From Saccharomycopsis phalli (taxonomy: Eukaryota; Ascomycota; Saccharomycetes; Ascoideales; Saccharomycopsidaceae): a DNA stretch of 64,000 bases. The stretch covers positions 930,001 through 994,000 of the forward strand of contig CP073214.1 of the NCBI GenBank assembly GCA_020342235.1, given 5' to 3'. The notes under the pieces were generated by a model. It was not told the DNA's origin and ran no database searches. It saw nothing but the letters and a program-made list of their open reading frames with translations. Of the stretch, positions 18,701-27,826 are shown piece by piece. How positions within the stretch are numbered: position 1 is the stretch's first letter; every line of letters starts with the position of its first letter. Made by a program: the position numbers and the translations under genes.

Positions 18701-19046
18701 TCTCGATAAATCATTTTTGATGCAGGATCCTGGTTTTATATATGATACTGCCACGAATTATTGAACCCATCGTTACCTGAACTACGCGTTGTAAAACTGC
18801 GCTAACACAAATTATGCATGCATGATGCAGTCTTTGATGGAAGGCGGTCATATGCTAGTCTTGAAACATTGGATAACGTCTTTACTAGTGATGCGAAGCA
18901 ACCTAATATGGCAATGATGCTGCATTTTTTGCTTCTTGTTTCAAAACAGACACACATTAAGCACTAAACTAGCTACGCGTGAGACAAAAAATATACATAT
19001 TTATACACTGCACAATGCAACGCCGAATACTGACCCTCGGCTAAAA
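18701..19046 (-). promoter_or_regulatory. promoter of GH16-like wall gene with two MluI boxes
   Basis: ACGCGT occurs at 18784-18789 and 18975-18980, the core of the MBF (Mbp1/Swi6) G1/S element. On the minus strand a TATA-like atatataaa lies about 40 bp upstream of the start. Nothing else is coded in this 346-bp stretch. G1/S expression is inferred. Confidence 0.45.
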
Positions 19047-20948
19047 CTAGATTAGTCCACCAGAATATGGCTCATCCTTGATTATTTCACCGTGGCTTGC
19101 CTGGACGGTTCTCTTGTAAAATTTCTTGTGGCGCCAGTCCTCCACTTTCACTGTAGTATCAGTAGCCCCAGATCCATGGTTGCCTTTTGGATTCAAGTAA
19201 AAAACCGAGGTTCCATTCTGTTTCTTACGTTCCTTGATGACCGTCTTGTAATCAAGCTCAACTATGCTGGAATCTTTTTGGAACAATTCCACGCTCAACT
19301 TGGTAGTGTTATTCAACGGCGAACTTTCCGAAACAATGCCAGTGACATATTCTTGTCTCACTTTTAGCGTGTGTCCACCTGCAAGGTAAGCCACCTCATT
19401 CGAAATGGTAGAGGCAATATTGGAATCACTCCCAAAGCTCCTGTAGATCTGGACGTTGGCTATCGACACTTTTGGATGGTTCTCTATTGCGTTTGTTAGC
19501 GTCTCAGATGAATGTGTTAACCCGTACAGGACATTGGCATAAATAGAGATCGACTCTGTGAACTCGGTAACCTGTACCAAGGATGATGGGCTGTGTGCTT
19601 GAATAACGATCGACTGGTGAATTTTGTTCTTAGAAATAGCGACATCGCCATAAACCTTGTCAACTCTGTGATGTTCCCAGACAAAAATGTTGCCAGTGAC
19701 GATCCAGTTGTATCCGACTTGGGATTCCTGGGCAGTGCGTCTGAACCCTTCTCCTTGCATCTCACAGCCCAGAGCATCAACACTAGGGGATTGGCTTCCA
19801 GCAAGCACCTTCACAGAGATTTTATTTCCCTTTCCGGAAAGCAAAGGTAGTAGCGCAGTGATATCGACATCAATGTGCTTCACATTATATGCGTTCAAGC
19901 CCACAACAGGATTCCACAATGACGGGGAAATTCCTCCTGTATAGATCACCGGCGGAGGGGCTTGGACAGCAAAAACTTTGCCATTTAAGTAAACTTTCAC
20001 TACTCTTATAGGTCCTCTTTTCCCCAAGTAGTTCCCATGGTCTGCAAACCTATCTGCGTACCCATCAATCACATTGGAGTACCAAAACTCTTCCTGGGCA
20101 TTTCCAGAAACAAATAATCGAAGCAGAGCCCTGGTTGTATTAGAGGAGAAACTTGGAACCGAAAACAGCACCTGGTCTTCAGGGTAGTACTTCAACGGAG
20201 GATTTATACCATTGTCTACTATAGGAATGACCCTTGAAGGTGTCAAGCTCAGGGTATCAAAGTCCGCTTCAAGAAGTCTGTTGCTGGATGTTTTCTCTTG
20301 TTGGCACTTTGATTCAGAATGGTAATAGCATGCAGTCAATGTCACGTTGAACTCGCCATTCAATCGACCATAGAGAATGTTATCCAACTGGAAAACCACT
20401 TCACCGTCCTGTCTAAACACCGAGGCGTATTCCGACACATCCTTGGTATATGTAAACACAATATCTCTTCCTCCGGGCTCTGCTGTAGAAGTCCGCCATA
20501 ACGGCACGCCATTTAAATACAAGTGTGCCAATCGGTCATACTGAACGCCAAAGCTAGTTGCACGTAATTCAACCCGGACTATATTGAACATTTTTTGTGG
20601 CGCAGTGTACTTTGCTCTTCCCGGATGCCCCCAAGAATTGCCAAAATTGTGGACAAGCAACTCTTGACGGTACACCGGTTCACCGTAGTCTGCCAATGGC
20701 ACAGTCACTTCAATCACTTCCCTGGGATTCTTGGAATAAGCGGCTGGATCCGCCAACTCGGCCACATTTCGAAACCTGTTTTCCGAGGATTGCGGAATTG
20801 CGGGGACCAAATGCCTGGTCGGTGTATTGCAAAGGTATCTTTCACTATAAAGTAAAATGTTTAAAATAGAAAAACAGATTGTAGCACATAATAATATTCG
20901 AGTGCCTCGAGGATATCCTGGCTCTGCATTGCGCTGTTTCTTTTCCAT
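19047..20948 (-). CDS. Peptide-N4-(N-acetyl-beta-glucosaminyl)asparagine amidase A (PNGase A family), membrane-anchored
   Basis: 633 residues from the ATG ending at 20948 (MEKKQRNAEP). A single hydrophobic segment (RILLCATICFSILNILLY, about 17-34) after a basic start predicts a type II membrane or secretory protein. The lumenal part has family marks of PNGase A: VIEVTVPLADYGEP, LLVHNFGNSWGHPG, VELRATSFGVQYDRLAHLYL, GVPLWRTSTAEPGGRDIVFT and NVIDGYADRF. Family knowledge: PNGase A enzymes release N-glycans from glycoproteins, including core-fucosylated ones in plants; fungal members are little studied. Several N-x-S/T sequons are present. It does not resemble cytosolic Png1. Confidence 0.85.
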   Translation of the reverse strand: MEKKQRNAEPGYPRGTRILLCATICFSILNILLYSERYLCNTPTRHLVPAIPQSSENRFRNVAELADPAAYSKNPREVIEVTVPLADYGEPVYRQELLVHNFGNSWGHPGRAKYTAPQKMFNIVRVELRATSFGVQYDRLAHLYLNGVPLWRTSTAEPGGRDIVFTYTKDVSEYASVFRQDGEVVFQLDNILYGRLNGEFNVTLTACYYHSESKCQQEKTSSNRLLEADFDTLSLTPSRVIPIVDNGINPPLKYYPEDQVLFSVPSFSSNTTRALLRLFVSGNAQEEFWYSNVIDGYADRFADHGNYLGKRGPIRVVKVYLNGKVFAVQAPPPVIYTGGISPSLWNPVVGLNAYNVKHIDVDITALLPLLSGKGNKISVKVLAGSQSPSVDALGCEMQGEGFRRTAQESQVGYNWIVTGNIFVWEHHRVDKVYGDVAISKNKIHQSIVIQAHSPSSLVQVTEFTESISIYANVLYGLTHSSETLTNAIENHPKVSIANVQIYRSFGSDSNIASTISNEVAYLAGGHTLKVRQEYVTGIVSESSPLNNTTKLSVELFQKDSSIVELDYKTVIKERKKQNGTSVFYLNPKGNHGSGATDTTVKVEDWRHKKFYKRTVQASHGEIIKDEPYSGGLI

Positions 20949-21463
20949 CTTGATTGACGTCTGTAGCAAGGTGTAATATAGTAACTAAGATACGTGCTGA
21001 TAAGATAGTTACAATATATTCCCTTGACCTATTCGGGAGTAAGGAAGACTATATATAGTGGTAAAGTTGTCGTGAATATAGAGATTTTAGTTTACGGCAG
21101 GACTGCCTTAGTGTGACATCAACTGGTCAATGGTATGTCTGTAAGGGAATGTGACGATGCTATACCGTTTACACTAGACACGTGAATATCACATGTCGGA
21201 ATGAAGATAGAAGATGCTGCCTATGGTGATCATGAGGGAAGATGAAATACACCTGTGCATAAAGTTCAGGAAGAATGAGGAGGAAGTGTCCGAAAGCGTA
21301 TCTGGGGCAATTTCTAATTGGGGGTATAACCCTGCTCCCGAAGGAATATAAATAGCGAGGGAAATAGCTAAAAAATTATCAAGTAACTTAGAGATACATT
21401 CCGAGATAACTATACAATTTATAAATTGTAATTAACAATACTGTCGTAGTTTGTAATTCTATC

Positions 21464-21470
21464 TGACTCA
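21464..21470 (+). promoter_or_regulatory. Gcn4-type site TGACTCA
   Basis: Exact AP-1/Gcn4 core about 400 bp upstream of ARG3, an arginine-biosynthesis gene expected to be under general amino acid control. Confidence 0.5.
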
Positions 21471-21784
21471 AACATAGTATCACTGTGAAGTATAAACTAC
21501 TTAATTATTTGCTTGGTTCCTTTAGGATTTGGATAACCGGAATGGGCTCTGCTGGATATAAAGTCTACCTGAATTGTTCAGAAAGATTCTGTCGTCTATA
21601 CTGTAAAGTGATCCCGTTTTATTGTTATCACATTTACACGTCTAGTGTGACCTTGGAACAATACACTGGGGTAAGGTATGCGGCGAGGTACCGTTTCTGT
21701 CATATTCCACGGCTCCAGATGTCACGTCATCTTACAAAAAGACTCAATGATATTGTCCATCGAATGCAGTTCTGGAGGCGGGTA

Positions 21785-21791
21785 TGAGTCA
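21785..21791 (+). promoter_or_regulatory. Gcn4-type site TGAGTCA
   Basis: Exact AP-1/Gcn4 core 77 bp upstream of the ARG3 start codon. With the site at 21464 it supports Gcn4 control; binding itself is inferred. Confidence 0.6.
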
Positions 21792-21867
21792 CAATTGTAA
21801 TCTTATTTTGACAGGTTGATGCATCATCAATCGATTGAAAAAATTGTAGCACCATACCTACATATCG

Positions 21868-22854
21868 ATGAAGTTTGCACGGTTCTTTTCAACTTCTCCA
21901 GGGACAAGCTTGCGTCACTTGGTCTCGATCTCGGAGTTGCAGGACTGGGAATTGAAGTCTCTTGTATCTCGAGCCAAGCATTTCAAGGCCATTGCAAAAG
22001 CTAAGCAACCAGTTGATCGGCCTCTTATTGGTCAGACCACGGCGTTGCTCTTTACCAAACGGTCAACCAGAACCAGAATCTCCTCTGAGGGTGCAGTGAG
22101 CTTCTTTGGTGGCCATCCATTGTTCTTGGGGTCCCAGGATATTCAGCTTGGTGTTAATGAGTCGTTATTGGACAGTGCCAAAGTGATCTCTTCCATGACA
22201 AATGGGATATTTGCCCGAGTCAACAAACATAGCGACATACAGGAGTTGATAAAGTACAGTTCGGTTCCTATTATCAATAGTTTGTGTGACAAGTTTCATC
22301 CCCTCCAGGCTATTTGCGATCTCTTGACGATTTCTGAAATCAGCGGTGAGAATTTGCAAGGAAAGAAGCTAGCGTGGGTCGGTGATGCCAATAATGTCAT
22401 CAATGACTTGTCTGTTGCATGCTTGAAGTATGGTATTGATGTTTCAGTGGCCATCCCTAAATCGTATGAGTTTGACCCGAGCGTGGCATCGTTTGCAGAA
22501 AAGACTGCTGATGAGCACAAGTGCAAGTTTGAAGTGACAAACGATCCGGTAAAGGCATTGGGTGGCAGTGATTTCATTGTCACTGACACTTTTGTTTCAA
22601 TGGGAGAAGAGGCACAGAAACAAGAGAAGTTGAGAGTGTTTGAGGGTTTCCAGGTTAACCACGACTTAATCAGCAAGGCAAAAGTCAACAGCAACTGGAA
22701 GTTCATGCATTGCTTGCCTAGACACCATGAGGAAGTCACTGACGAAGTATTCTACAGCGAAAATTCGGTTGTGTTCCAACAAGCCGAAAACCGCCTCTAC
22801 GCAGCCATTGCCGTTATCGAAGCGTTAATAGTCAATCAAGGAAAGTTTTTATAG
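21868..22854 (+). CDS. ARG3: Ornithine carbamoyltransferase
   Basis: 328 residues. The first 12 (MKFARFFSTSPG) look like a short mitochondrial presequence, unlike the cytosolic S. cerevisiae enzyme. Catalytic motifs are complete: carbamoyl-phosphate loop STRTR at 66-70, FHPLQAICD, the ornithine-side segment and MHCLPRHHEEV near the C-terminus. It makes citrulline from ornithine and carbamoyl phosphate in arginine synthesis. Two Gcn4-type sites upstream agree with amino-acid starvation control. It converges on the SUN-family gene, with 12 bp between the coding ends. Confidence 0.97.
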   Translation: MKFARFFSTSPGTSLRHLVSISELQDWELKSLVSRAKHFKAIAKAKQPVDRPLIGQTTALLFTKRSTRTRISSEGAVSFFGGHPLFLGSQDIQLGVNESLLDSAKVISSMTNGIFARVNKHSDIQELIKYSSVPIINSLCDKFHPLQAICDLLTISEISGENLQGKKLAWVGDANNVINDLSVACLKYGIDVSVAIPKSYEFDPSVASFAEKTADEHKCKFEVTNDPVKALGGSDFIVTDTFVSMGEEAQKQEKLRVFEGFQVNHDLISKAKVNSNWKFMHCLPRHHEEVTDEVFYSENSVVFQQAENRLYAAIAVIEALIVNQGKFL

Positions 22855-22866
22855 TTTATTATCTAG

Positions 22867-24276
22867 TTAGTAAAATACAAAATCCGCTGTACCTCCGCTC
22901 ACTGCCACTGTACATCCGTCAGACTTCGATCCCGGGCCACCACTATACTGACCATTGATATAGAAACAATTGCCGTTAATCGTAGCTCCGCTTTCTGCTT
23001 CTATCTTCAAGTTGAAGTTTGGAGGGTTTTGGTTATTTGGGTTTGGAATGATTGAGAGCCAGGTCTTGTTCTGAGTATAGCCTGTTCCTAGCACAACAGG
23101 AGCCCAATTTCCTACTGTGCCTGCTCCCATACCCCAGAGGCAGCCCTTGTCAACGTCAACACCAGCGTTGTTTACATAATACTGCGCGGAAGTCTTACCT
23201 CCTCTCCATGTATAGTAAGTGTCTTCCAAGACCACCGACATGGGCTTCTTATCTCCTGGCAACAATCGTGTTGGAATATTCATGTTCTCCGACCCTGGGT
23301 AATCTGTTCGGCACAATGATAGCACCTGGTTAAGCTTTGAAACCGCATTGTTGGTGTTCAGACCCCATTCACAAAGATATTCGGCCTCAGGTCTTGTTCT
23401 GTACAAGTACCCATTTTTGCACAACAAGCCGCCCCGGGATTCTCCCGAAGAAGGCTGAATACTAGGCCATTGGGTCTTTGACATTCCAGGTTGACAAGCG
23501 TAGGAGCATAACCATCCTTCTTGACACACTGTAGATGTGTTCCCGTCAACAGGATTTGTGACCGAAGCCCAGCCATTGCGGCCAATCCATGGCAATTCAA
23601 TGACACCTTGTCCTAGTGGAAAATCAGAGCATTTAATAGTACCGTCAACGAACTTTTTGGATGGCGGTTGGAAGTTCTGGAGGTCTCCGCCAATGTTCCC
23701 AATAGATGTTGGTAGCAAGGAATTCGATGATGAGGAAGCTGTGCTCTTGCCAACAGGTGTAGCAGAAGCTGTTACAAATGAACTTGTGATAACAGAAGCA
23801 CTTGATGATAGCACACTAGATGATAGCACACTAGATGATAGCACACTAGATGATAACACATTTGATGATAGCACACTAGATGATAACACACTAGATGATA
23901 ACACACTGGATGATGGTACACTGGATGATGGTACACTGGATGATAGCACACTGGATGATAGCACACTGGATGATAGCACACTGGATGATGGTATACTGGA
24001 GGTTGATAGACTTCTTGACACTGCAACAACTTTTGATTGATCAAATGTCGACAGTGAAATGCCAGCAGATATTGAAACAGATTTTGTAGGTATTGGCAAC
24101 TGGTTATTAGTGGCACCAGACTGAGTTAAAAGGCGCTGGCCAGTATACTGACTGTATTCGTAGATGGTGATCACTGTACTCACGGTAAGTATTTGCAAAT
24201 CATTTGAAGTAAAAGCCACTGGTCTAGCATTTGTCAATCCAACAAGCAATGCAACAAGGTAGCAATAGTAGTTCAT
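22867..24276 (-). CDS. SUN-family secreted cell-wall protein (Ser-Val repeat variant)
   Basis: 469 residues with a signal peptide (about 1-17, cut before RPVAF). A spacer made almost wholly of SSSVL repeats (about 93-157) leads to the conserved Cys-rich SUN domain from about 205 to the end. Domain marks are GTIKCSDFPLGQGVIELPWI, CSYACQPGMSKTQWPS, SRGGLLCKNGYLYRT, CRTDYPGSENMNIPTRL, SAQYYVNNAGVDVDKGCLWG and a C-terminal GCTVAVSGGTADFVFY. Family knowledge: SUN proteins (Sim1, Sun41, Uth1, Nca3) act in septation and wall remodelling, with beta-1,3-glucanase activity reported. Symbol left open because two paralogues lie here. Confidence 0.9.
   Translation of the reverse strand: MNYYCYLVALLVGLTNARPVAFTSNDLQILTVSTVITIYEYSQYTGQRLLTQSGATNNQLPIPTKSVSISAGISLSTFDQSKVVAVSRSLSTSSIPSSSVLSSSVLSSSVLSSSVPSSSVPSSSVLSSSVLSSSVLSSNVLSSSVLSSSVLSSSVLSSSASVITSSFVTASATPVGKSTASSSSNSLLPTSIGNIGGDLQNFQPPSKKFVDGTIKCSDFPLGQGVIELPWIGRNGWASVTNPVDGNTSTVCQEGWLCSYACQPGMSKTQWPSIQPSSGESRGGLLCKNGYLYRTRPEAEYLCEWGLNTNNAVSKLNQVLSLCRTDYPGSENMNIPTRLLPGDKKPMSVVLEDTYYTWRGGKTSAQYYVNNAGVDVDKGCLWGMGAGTVGNWAPVVLGTGYTQNKTWLSIIPNPNNQNPPNFNLKIEAESGATINGNCFYINGQYSGGPGSKSDGCTVAVSGGTADFVFY
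23804..24000. repeat. 15-bp coding minisatellite in SUN-family gene
   Basis: About 13 tandem copies of a 15-bp unit (plus strand gatgatagcacacta and close variants) encode the SSSVL spacer. Units differ at a few positions (agc/ggt, cta/ctg), so the array is partly homogenised. Confidence 0.9.
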
Positions 24277-24643
24277 GGCTTTTTCTTGAAATTATCGAGT
24301 TTATGTTAAAGTATAAGAGAAAACGAGAGACTGTGTATAAATGAGAGTGACTTGGTATAAAAGATTGACTGGACTTAAAGAGCGTAAAATAAAATGAATG
24401 TGTGAGATAAACTAAAGGGGTTTCTAAGAATTTTTTAATATTTATTTACTTACTAACTTGAAATCCCCATGGTCAAAAGTATGGTATCACCGTGAATCAT
24501 GAGGCAAATGGTATCATCCATGCATGTTCATGCAGGAAAATACTGCATAGAACACATCTAATTGAATTTCGCGATTGAGACATTGCTAATATTTATTAGT
24601 ATATTACGGGGAAAATGTTAATGGATTCGCATATTCCCATAGA
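24277..24643. other. intergenic region upstream of first SUN-family gene
   Basis: 367 bp between two minus-strand genes, AT-rich. It should contain the promoter of the SUN gene and the 3' end of the oxygenase gene. No repeat or RNA gene seen. Confidence 0.4.
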
Positions 24644-25846
24644 TCAGTTTAATATAGGTCTCTTTTCCATGTAAGACATGAGAGTCTGTCGGCCAAGTAA
24701 TTTCACACCTTTGCTGCTTCGGTTAGTATTACTTGTAGCATTGAAGAATTTCCCTTTGGCATTATCCCACTGCCAGAAAGTAATCCTTTGAAGTTCAGGC
24801 GATGTTTCAAAATTAAGTCGTCGTAATTTGGGTGAATTAACTGAGTGCGTGTCTATGTAGGTGTTTGGTGAAACATTGCAGAAGTAAATTACAGTCCCGC
24901 GATTGTAGTCTTTCTGGTCTTCTGGTGGGAGCATCACTCTATGGAGTGCAGATTTGAAGTATCCGCCGGTTAAGAATGTGATTGTGTCACCGACATTCAC
25001 GATAAGGGAGTTTGGGGTGTGACTGACATATTTCCACTCGTTAGTGACATGGTCTTGGATTTGTAGGGCCAAAATCGACTGAGAAATAATAAATGTAAAG
25101 GCCCCTTGATCACTGTGTCCTCTAAGCCAAGTGCCGTTTGTCTTTTCCCTGTACTCCTGGTCAACCTTATGATAATATAGAAATCTACCGACACCTCCGC
25201 CAGAGTTTTCTAAGTCATTATCCACAACTTTGAAGAAATTATTCCAGAAAAATCCCTCTGGTAACTCCAAGATTATATCCACAAGTGTCAATACTTTTTT
25301 CAACACACTATTGTGGACTTGCTGAAAGTACAAGACAATATCATCCAAGTGATGTCCAACAAACTCAGGATATTTAATTTGATTATAGAATATTTCCTTG
25401 TGAAGAAAATACCTAACATTGTAAAACTCGACATTGTCTTTAGCACCATTATCATATTCAAAATACCCCCTTGGCTTAAATCCTGGGCCCCGAATCACTC
25501 CTAAATCTTGGTCTTTTTCCTGAAGAGCTCTCTGAGTGCCACCAACAAAGTTACTCTTTTCGTTCTCTGGTATCTCAGCAATTGACTGGCCGATCGACCT
25601 CATCAAATTAAGATGAGATTCGGGGATCCCGTGCCCCACCAACTTAAAGAACCCATCAACTGTCAATGCTCGTTCCAATTGACTTGCCAATTTTCTTCTT
25701 GCCTCGAGCCCTTCAGGCCCTTCGATATACTTTTCCAAATCGATGGCCTCAAGTCCTATTTGGTCCACATGAGTCTTGGAAGTTGGAGCCTCCACAAATT
25801 TTCTGAGGTTGTATTTCTCATCGATATACAGACGGGATATACTCAT
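24644..25846 (-). CDS. isopenicillin-N-synthase-like 2-oxoglutarate/Fe(II) oxygenase (copy 1)
   Basis: 400 residues. The N-terminal DIOX_N-type block includes LTVDGFFKLVGHGIPES. The jelly-roll core has the iron ligands H244 and D246 (LRGHSDQGAF) and H302 (FKSALHRV), with the co-substrate Arg at about 316 (NRGTVIYF). Substrate is unknown: the family covers isopenicillin N synthase, ACC oxidase and many 2-oxoglutarate dioxygenases, and nothing here suggests penicillin synthesis. A clear paralogue lies at 39692-40870. It sits between two SUN-family wall genes, all on the minus strand. Confidence 0.88.
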   Translation of the reverse strand: MSISRLYIDEKYNLRKFVEAPTSKTHVDQIGLEAIDLEKYIEGPEGLEARRKLASQLERALTVDGFFKLVGHGIPESHLNLMRSIGQSIAEIPENEKSNFVGGTQRALQEKDQDLGVIRGPGFKPRGYFEYDNGAKDNVEFYNVRYFLHKEIFYNQIKYPEFVGHHLDDIVLYFQQVHNSVLKKVLTLVDIILELPEGFFWNNFFKVVDNDLENSGGGVGRFLYYHKVDQEYREKTNGTWLRGHSDQGAFTFIISQSILALQIQDHVTNEWKYVSHTPNSLIVNVGDTITFLTGGYFKSALHRVMLPPEDQKDYNRGTVIYFCNVSPNTYIDTHSVNSPKLRRLNFETSPELQRITFWQWDNAKGKFFNATSNTNRSSKGVKLLGRQTLMSYMEKRPILN

Positions 25847-25996
25847 GATTTTATTAATTATTTTAATTTGAAGAAAGTGTACTGTTTAATATAACTTAAA
25901 CCACGCTACGCAAGATCACTCCGTCTGACGTTTTGTCTTGTGACCTACAACTGTGGCAACATCAGTGTGTATAATATAGTATAAAAAAAATCAGAT

Positions 25997-27274
25997 CTAG
26001 TAAAATTCAAAGTTTGCGGTTCCACTAGTGACAGTGAATGTGCATCCATTCTCGCTACCACCAGTAATCACCCCATTCTCATACTTGCACTCTCCGTTTG
26101 TTCCTTGGAACCCAGGACCTGGCACGATTCTAATATTGTAGTTTGGCTTTTGCATGTTGTTTGGATTCTTGGATATCGAGAGATAGGTGTTTCCCCCTGA
26201 TTTACCAGCACCAAGGGTAATTGGGGCCCAGTTTCCAAGACCACCTCCAGAAGTTCCCCAAACACATCCTTGTTGAACATCAACGCCTGCGTTGTTGACA
26301 TAGTACTGTGTAGAGGTAGGCTTGCCTTGCCATTGGTAGTAAGTGGCACTATCAACAACAGAAATTGGTGCCTGGCCATTTCCAGCGAGTCTTGTTGGTA
26401 CATTCATGTTTTCCGAGCCAGGATAGTCTGTTCTACATAATGAAATCACTTGGTTGAGCTTGTTCACGGCATTTGCAGATCTCTCACCCCATTTGCACAA
26501 GTATTGCTCGTCAGTGTTTGTTCTCACCAAGTACCCGTTCTTGCACATCAATCCGCCCCTGGACTCACCGTCTGAGGGTTGGTCCTTTGGCCATTGGGTC
26601 TTGGACATACCTGCCTGACATGCATAAGAACAGAGAGCACCCTCCACACATGTGTTTGCTCCTGGGTTACTAGCCAGGTAAATTGTTGTCCATCCATCTA
26701 AGTTTGCCCATGGCACTGCAATAACACCCTGTCCGGAAGGAAAGTCGGAACACTTGATTGTATTGTCTTGGAATGGTTTCAGTGGGTTTTGGAAAGCACT
26801 CAAATCTCCACTAATACTTCCTCCTTTGCTGGATCCCGACTGAGATGAGGAGGACGAAGATGAGGATGGTGCTTGTGACGGTTGCGATGGTGCTGCTGCT
26901 GGTGCCTGTACTGGTGCCTGTACTGGTGCTACTGCTGGTTGTGGTGGACTAGATGTAGCCGCTGCTGGTGGTGCGGCTCCTTGCATTGTCCATTGTACCA
27001 CTTTACCACCAAATGTCGCCGACACGGTCACAATCTCTCTCTTTTGCTGCCGCTTAACAGTAACTGTGTGATATCTGGTTAGAGTCTTTCCAGCCGCTGG
27101 CAATGGGTTAGCAGTTGGTGCTGGTGCACCACCATTGGCTGCTTGCCAACTGACAACCTTTCCGTTGATTGTAGCTTGGATCCATTGTCGCTTTTGATGC
27201 TGATGCTGAATCGCTGCAGCACTGCTGAATGCGAAACAAGTAAAAAGGTACACTGCAAAAAAAGCTGCCTTCAT
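25997..27274 (-). CDS. SUN-family secreted cell-wall protein (Kex2-site variant)
   Basis: 425 residues from the ATG ending at 27274 (MKAAFFAVYL). A signal peptide (about 1-20) is followed by KR sites (HQKRQW, TVKRQQKR) suited to Kex2 processing. Two related short blocks, ATINGKVVSWQA and ATFGGKVVQWTM, look like an internal duplication. A Pro/Ala/Ser spacer leads to the Cys-rich SUN domain (about 175-425): NTIKCSDFPSGQGVIAVPWA, CSYACQAGMSKTQWPKDQPS, CRTDYPGSENMNVPTRLA and TQYYVNNAGVDVQQGCVWG. Likely a Sim1/Sun41-type wall protein acting at septum and wall. Confidence 0.9.
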   Translation of the reverse strand: MKAAFFAVYLFTCFAFSSAAAIQHQHQKRQWIQATINGKVVSWQAANGGAPAPTANPLPAAGKTLTRYHTVTVKRQQKREIVTVSATFGGKVVQWTMQGAAPPAAATSSPPQPAVAPVQAPVQAPAAAPSQPSQAPSSSSSSSSQSGSSKGGSISGDLSAFQNPLKPFQDNTIKCSDFPSGQGVIAVPWANLDGWTTIYLASNPGANTCVEGALCSYACQAGMSKTQWPKDQPSDGESRGGLMCKNGYLVRTNTDEQYLCKWGERSANAVNKLNQVISLCRTDYPGSENMNVPTRLAGNGQAPISVVDSATYYQWQGKPTSTQYYVNNAGVDVQQGCVWGTSGGGLGNWAPITLGAGKSGGNTYLSISKNPNNMQKPNYNIRIVPGPGFQGTNGECKYENGVITGGSENGCTFTVTSGTANFEFY

Positions 27275-27826
27275 AATAAACAATTGCTTACAATAAATCT
27301 AGAAATAACATTATTATATATCTCTTTCTTTGCTCAGAAATCCAGTCGTACCTCCCAGACATTATCTGCACACTTTCGCTTGGGTGCATCTACATATGAA
27401 TACACCATATCCTGAACAGTGAAACTTCCACGAGGAGAACACCAGGTTTTTGATACCAGTCTGTTAGGAAGGCTAATTCCTTGAATTTTATTAATAATAT
27501 ATTTAAAAATGACTAAATGTTGCGTTTTTTGGTTACATTATGCTGTTATCATGGACAATTTACCCGGCCGTATTTGACAGTCCTTTATGGCGGTATCAAC
27601 CCTGAATAATAAACTTTGGAAGCTTCTAAAATTTCTTAGTAGGTGTTTTAAATTTTACCGAAAAAACGTGCATTGTATTTGCGGGAAAATTTTTTGGACC
27701 CATGCCCTTCCCCCCATGACACTTGTTGGGGTAAGTCTTCATTATATGGGTTACCCTATTATATAGCGTCTTTGATTTCATCTGTTTACGATCTCAGATT
27801 CACATGGGCTACAGGAGTATTTGGTT
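27275..27826. promoter_or_regulatory. divergent promoter region, SUN gene/Ost-alpha gene
   Basis: 552 bp, no coding frame of note. It contains TTACCCGG at 27560-27567 and tatatag sequences near 27760 that could act as a TATA element for the plus-strand gene. Confidence 0.45.
27560..27567 (+). promoter_or_regulatory. Reb1-like site TTACCCGG
   Basis: Exact match, near the middle of a divergent promoter. Confidence 0.4.

Larger units (their letters stand above)
20949..21867. other. divergent intergenic region PNGase A/ARG3
   Basis: 919 bp. It holds two Gcn4-type sites, a CACGTG (21179-21184) and a TATA-like aatataaatag near 21340. The stretch 21112-21482 begins TGTGACATC and ends TATCA, which could be an old solo LTR, but I see no target duplication. 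A 100-codon frame at 21485-21787 has no recognisable features. Confidence 0.5.

Noticed and set aside
21485-21787. 100-codon frame before ARG3
   Set aside because: No recognisable feature, begins without ATG context and overlaps the promoter with a Gcn4 site at its end.
22867-24276. Repeat array considered as a CRISPR-like array
   Set aside because: Units are contiguous 15-mers in frame within a coding sequence, without spacers, in a eukaryote.
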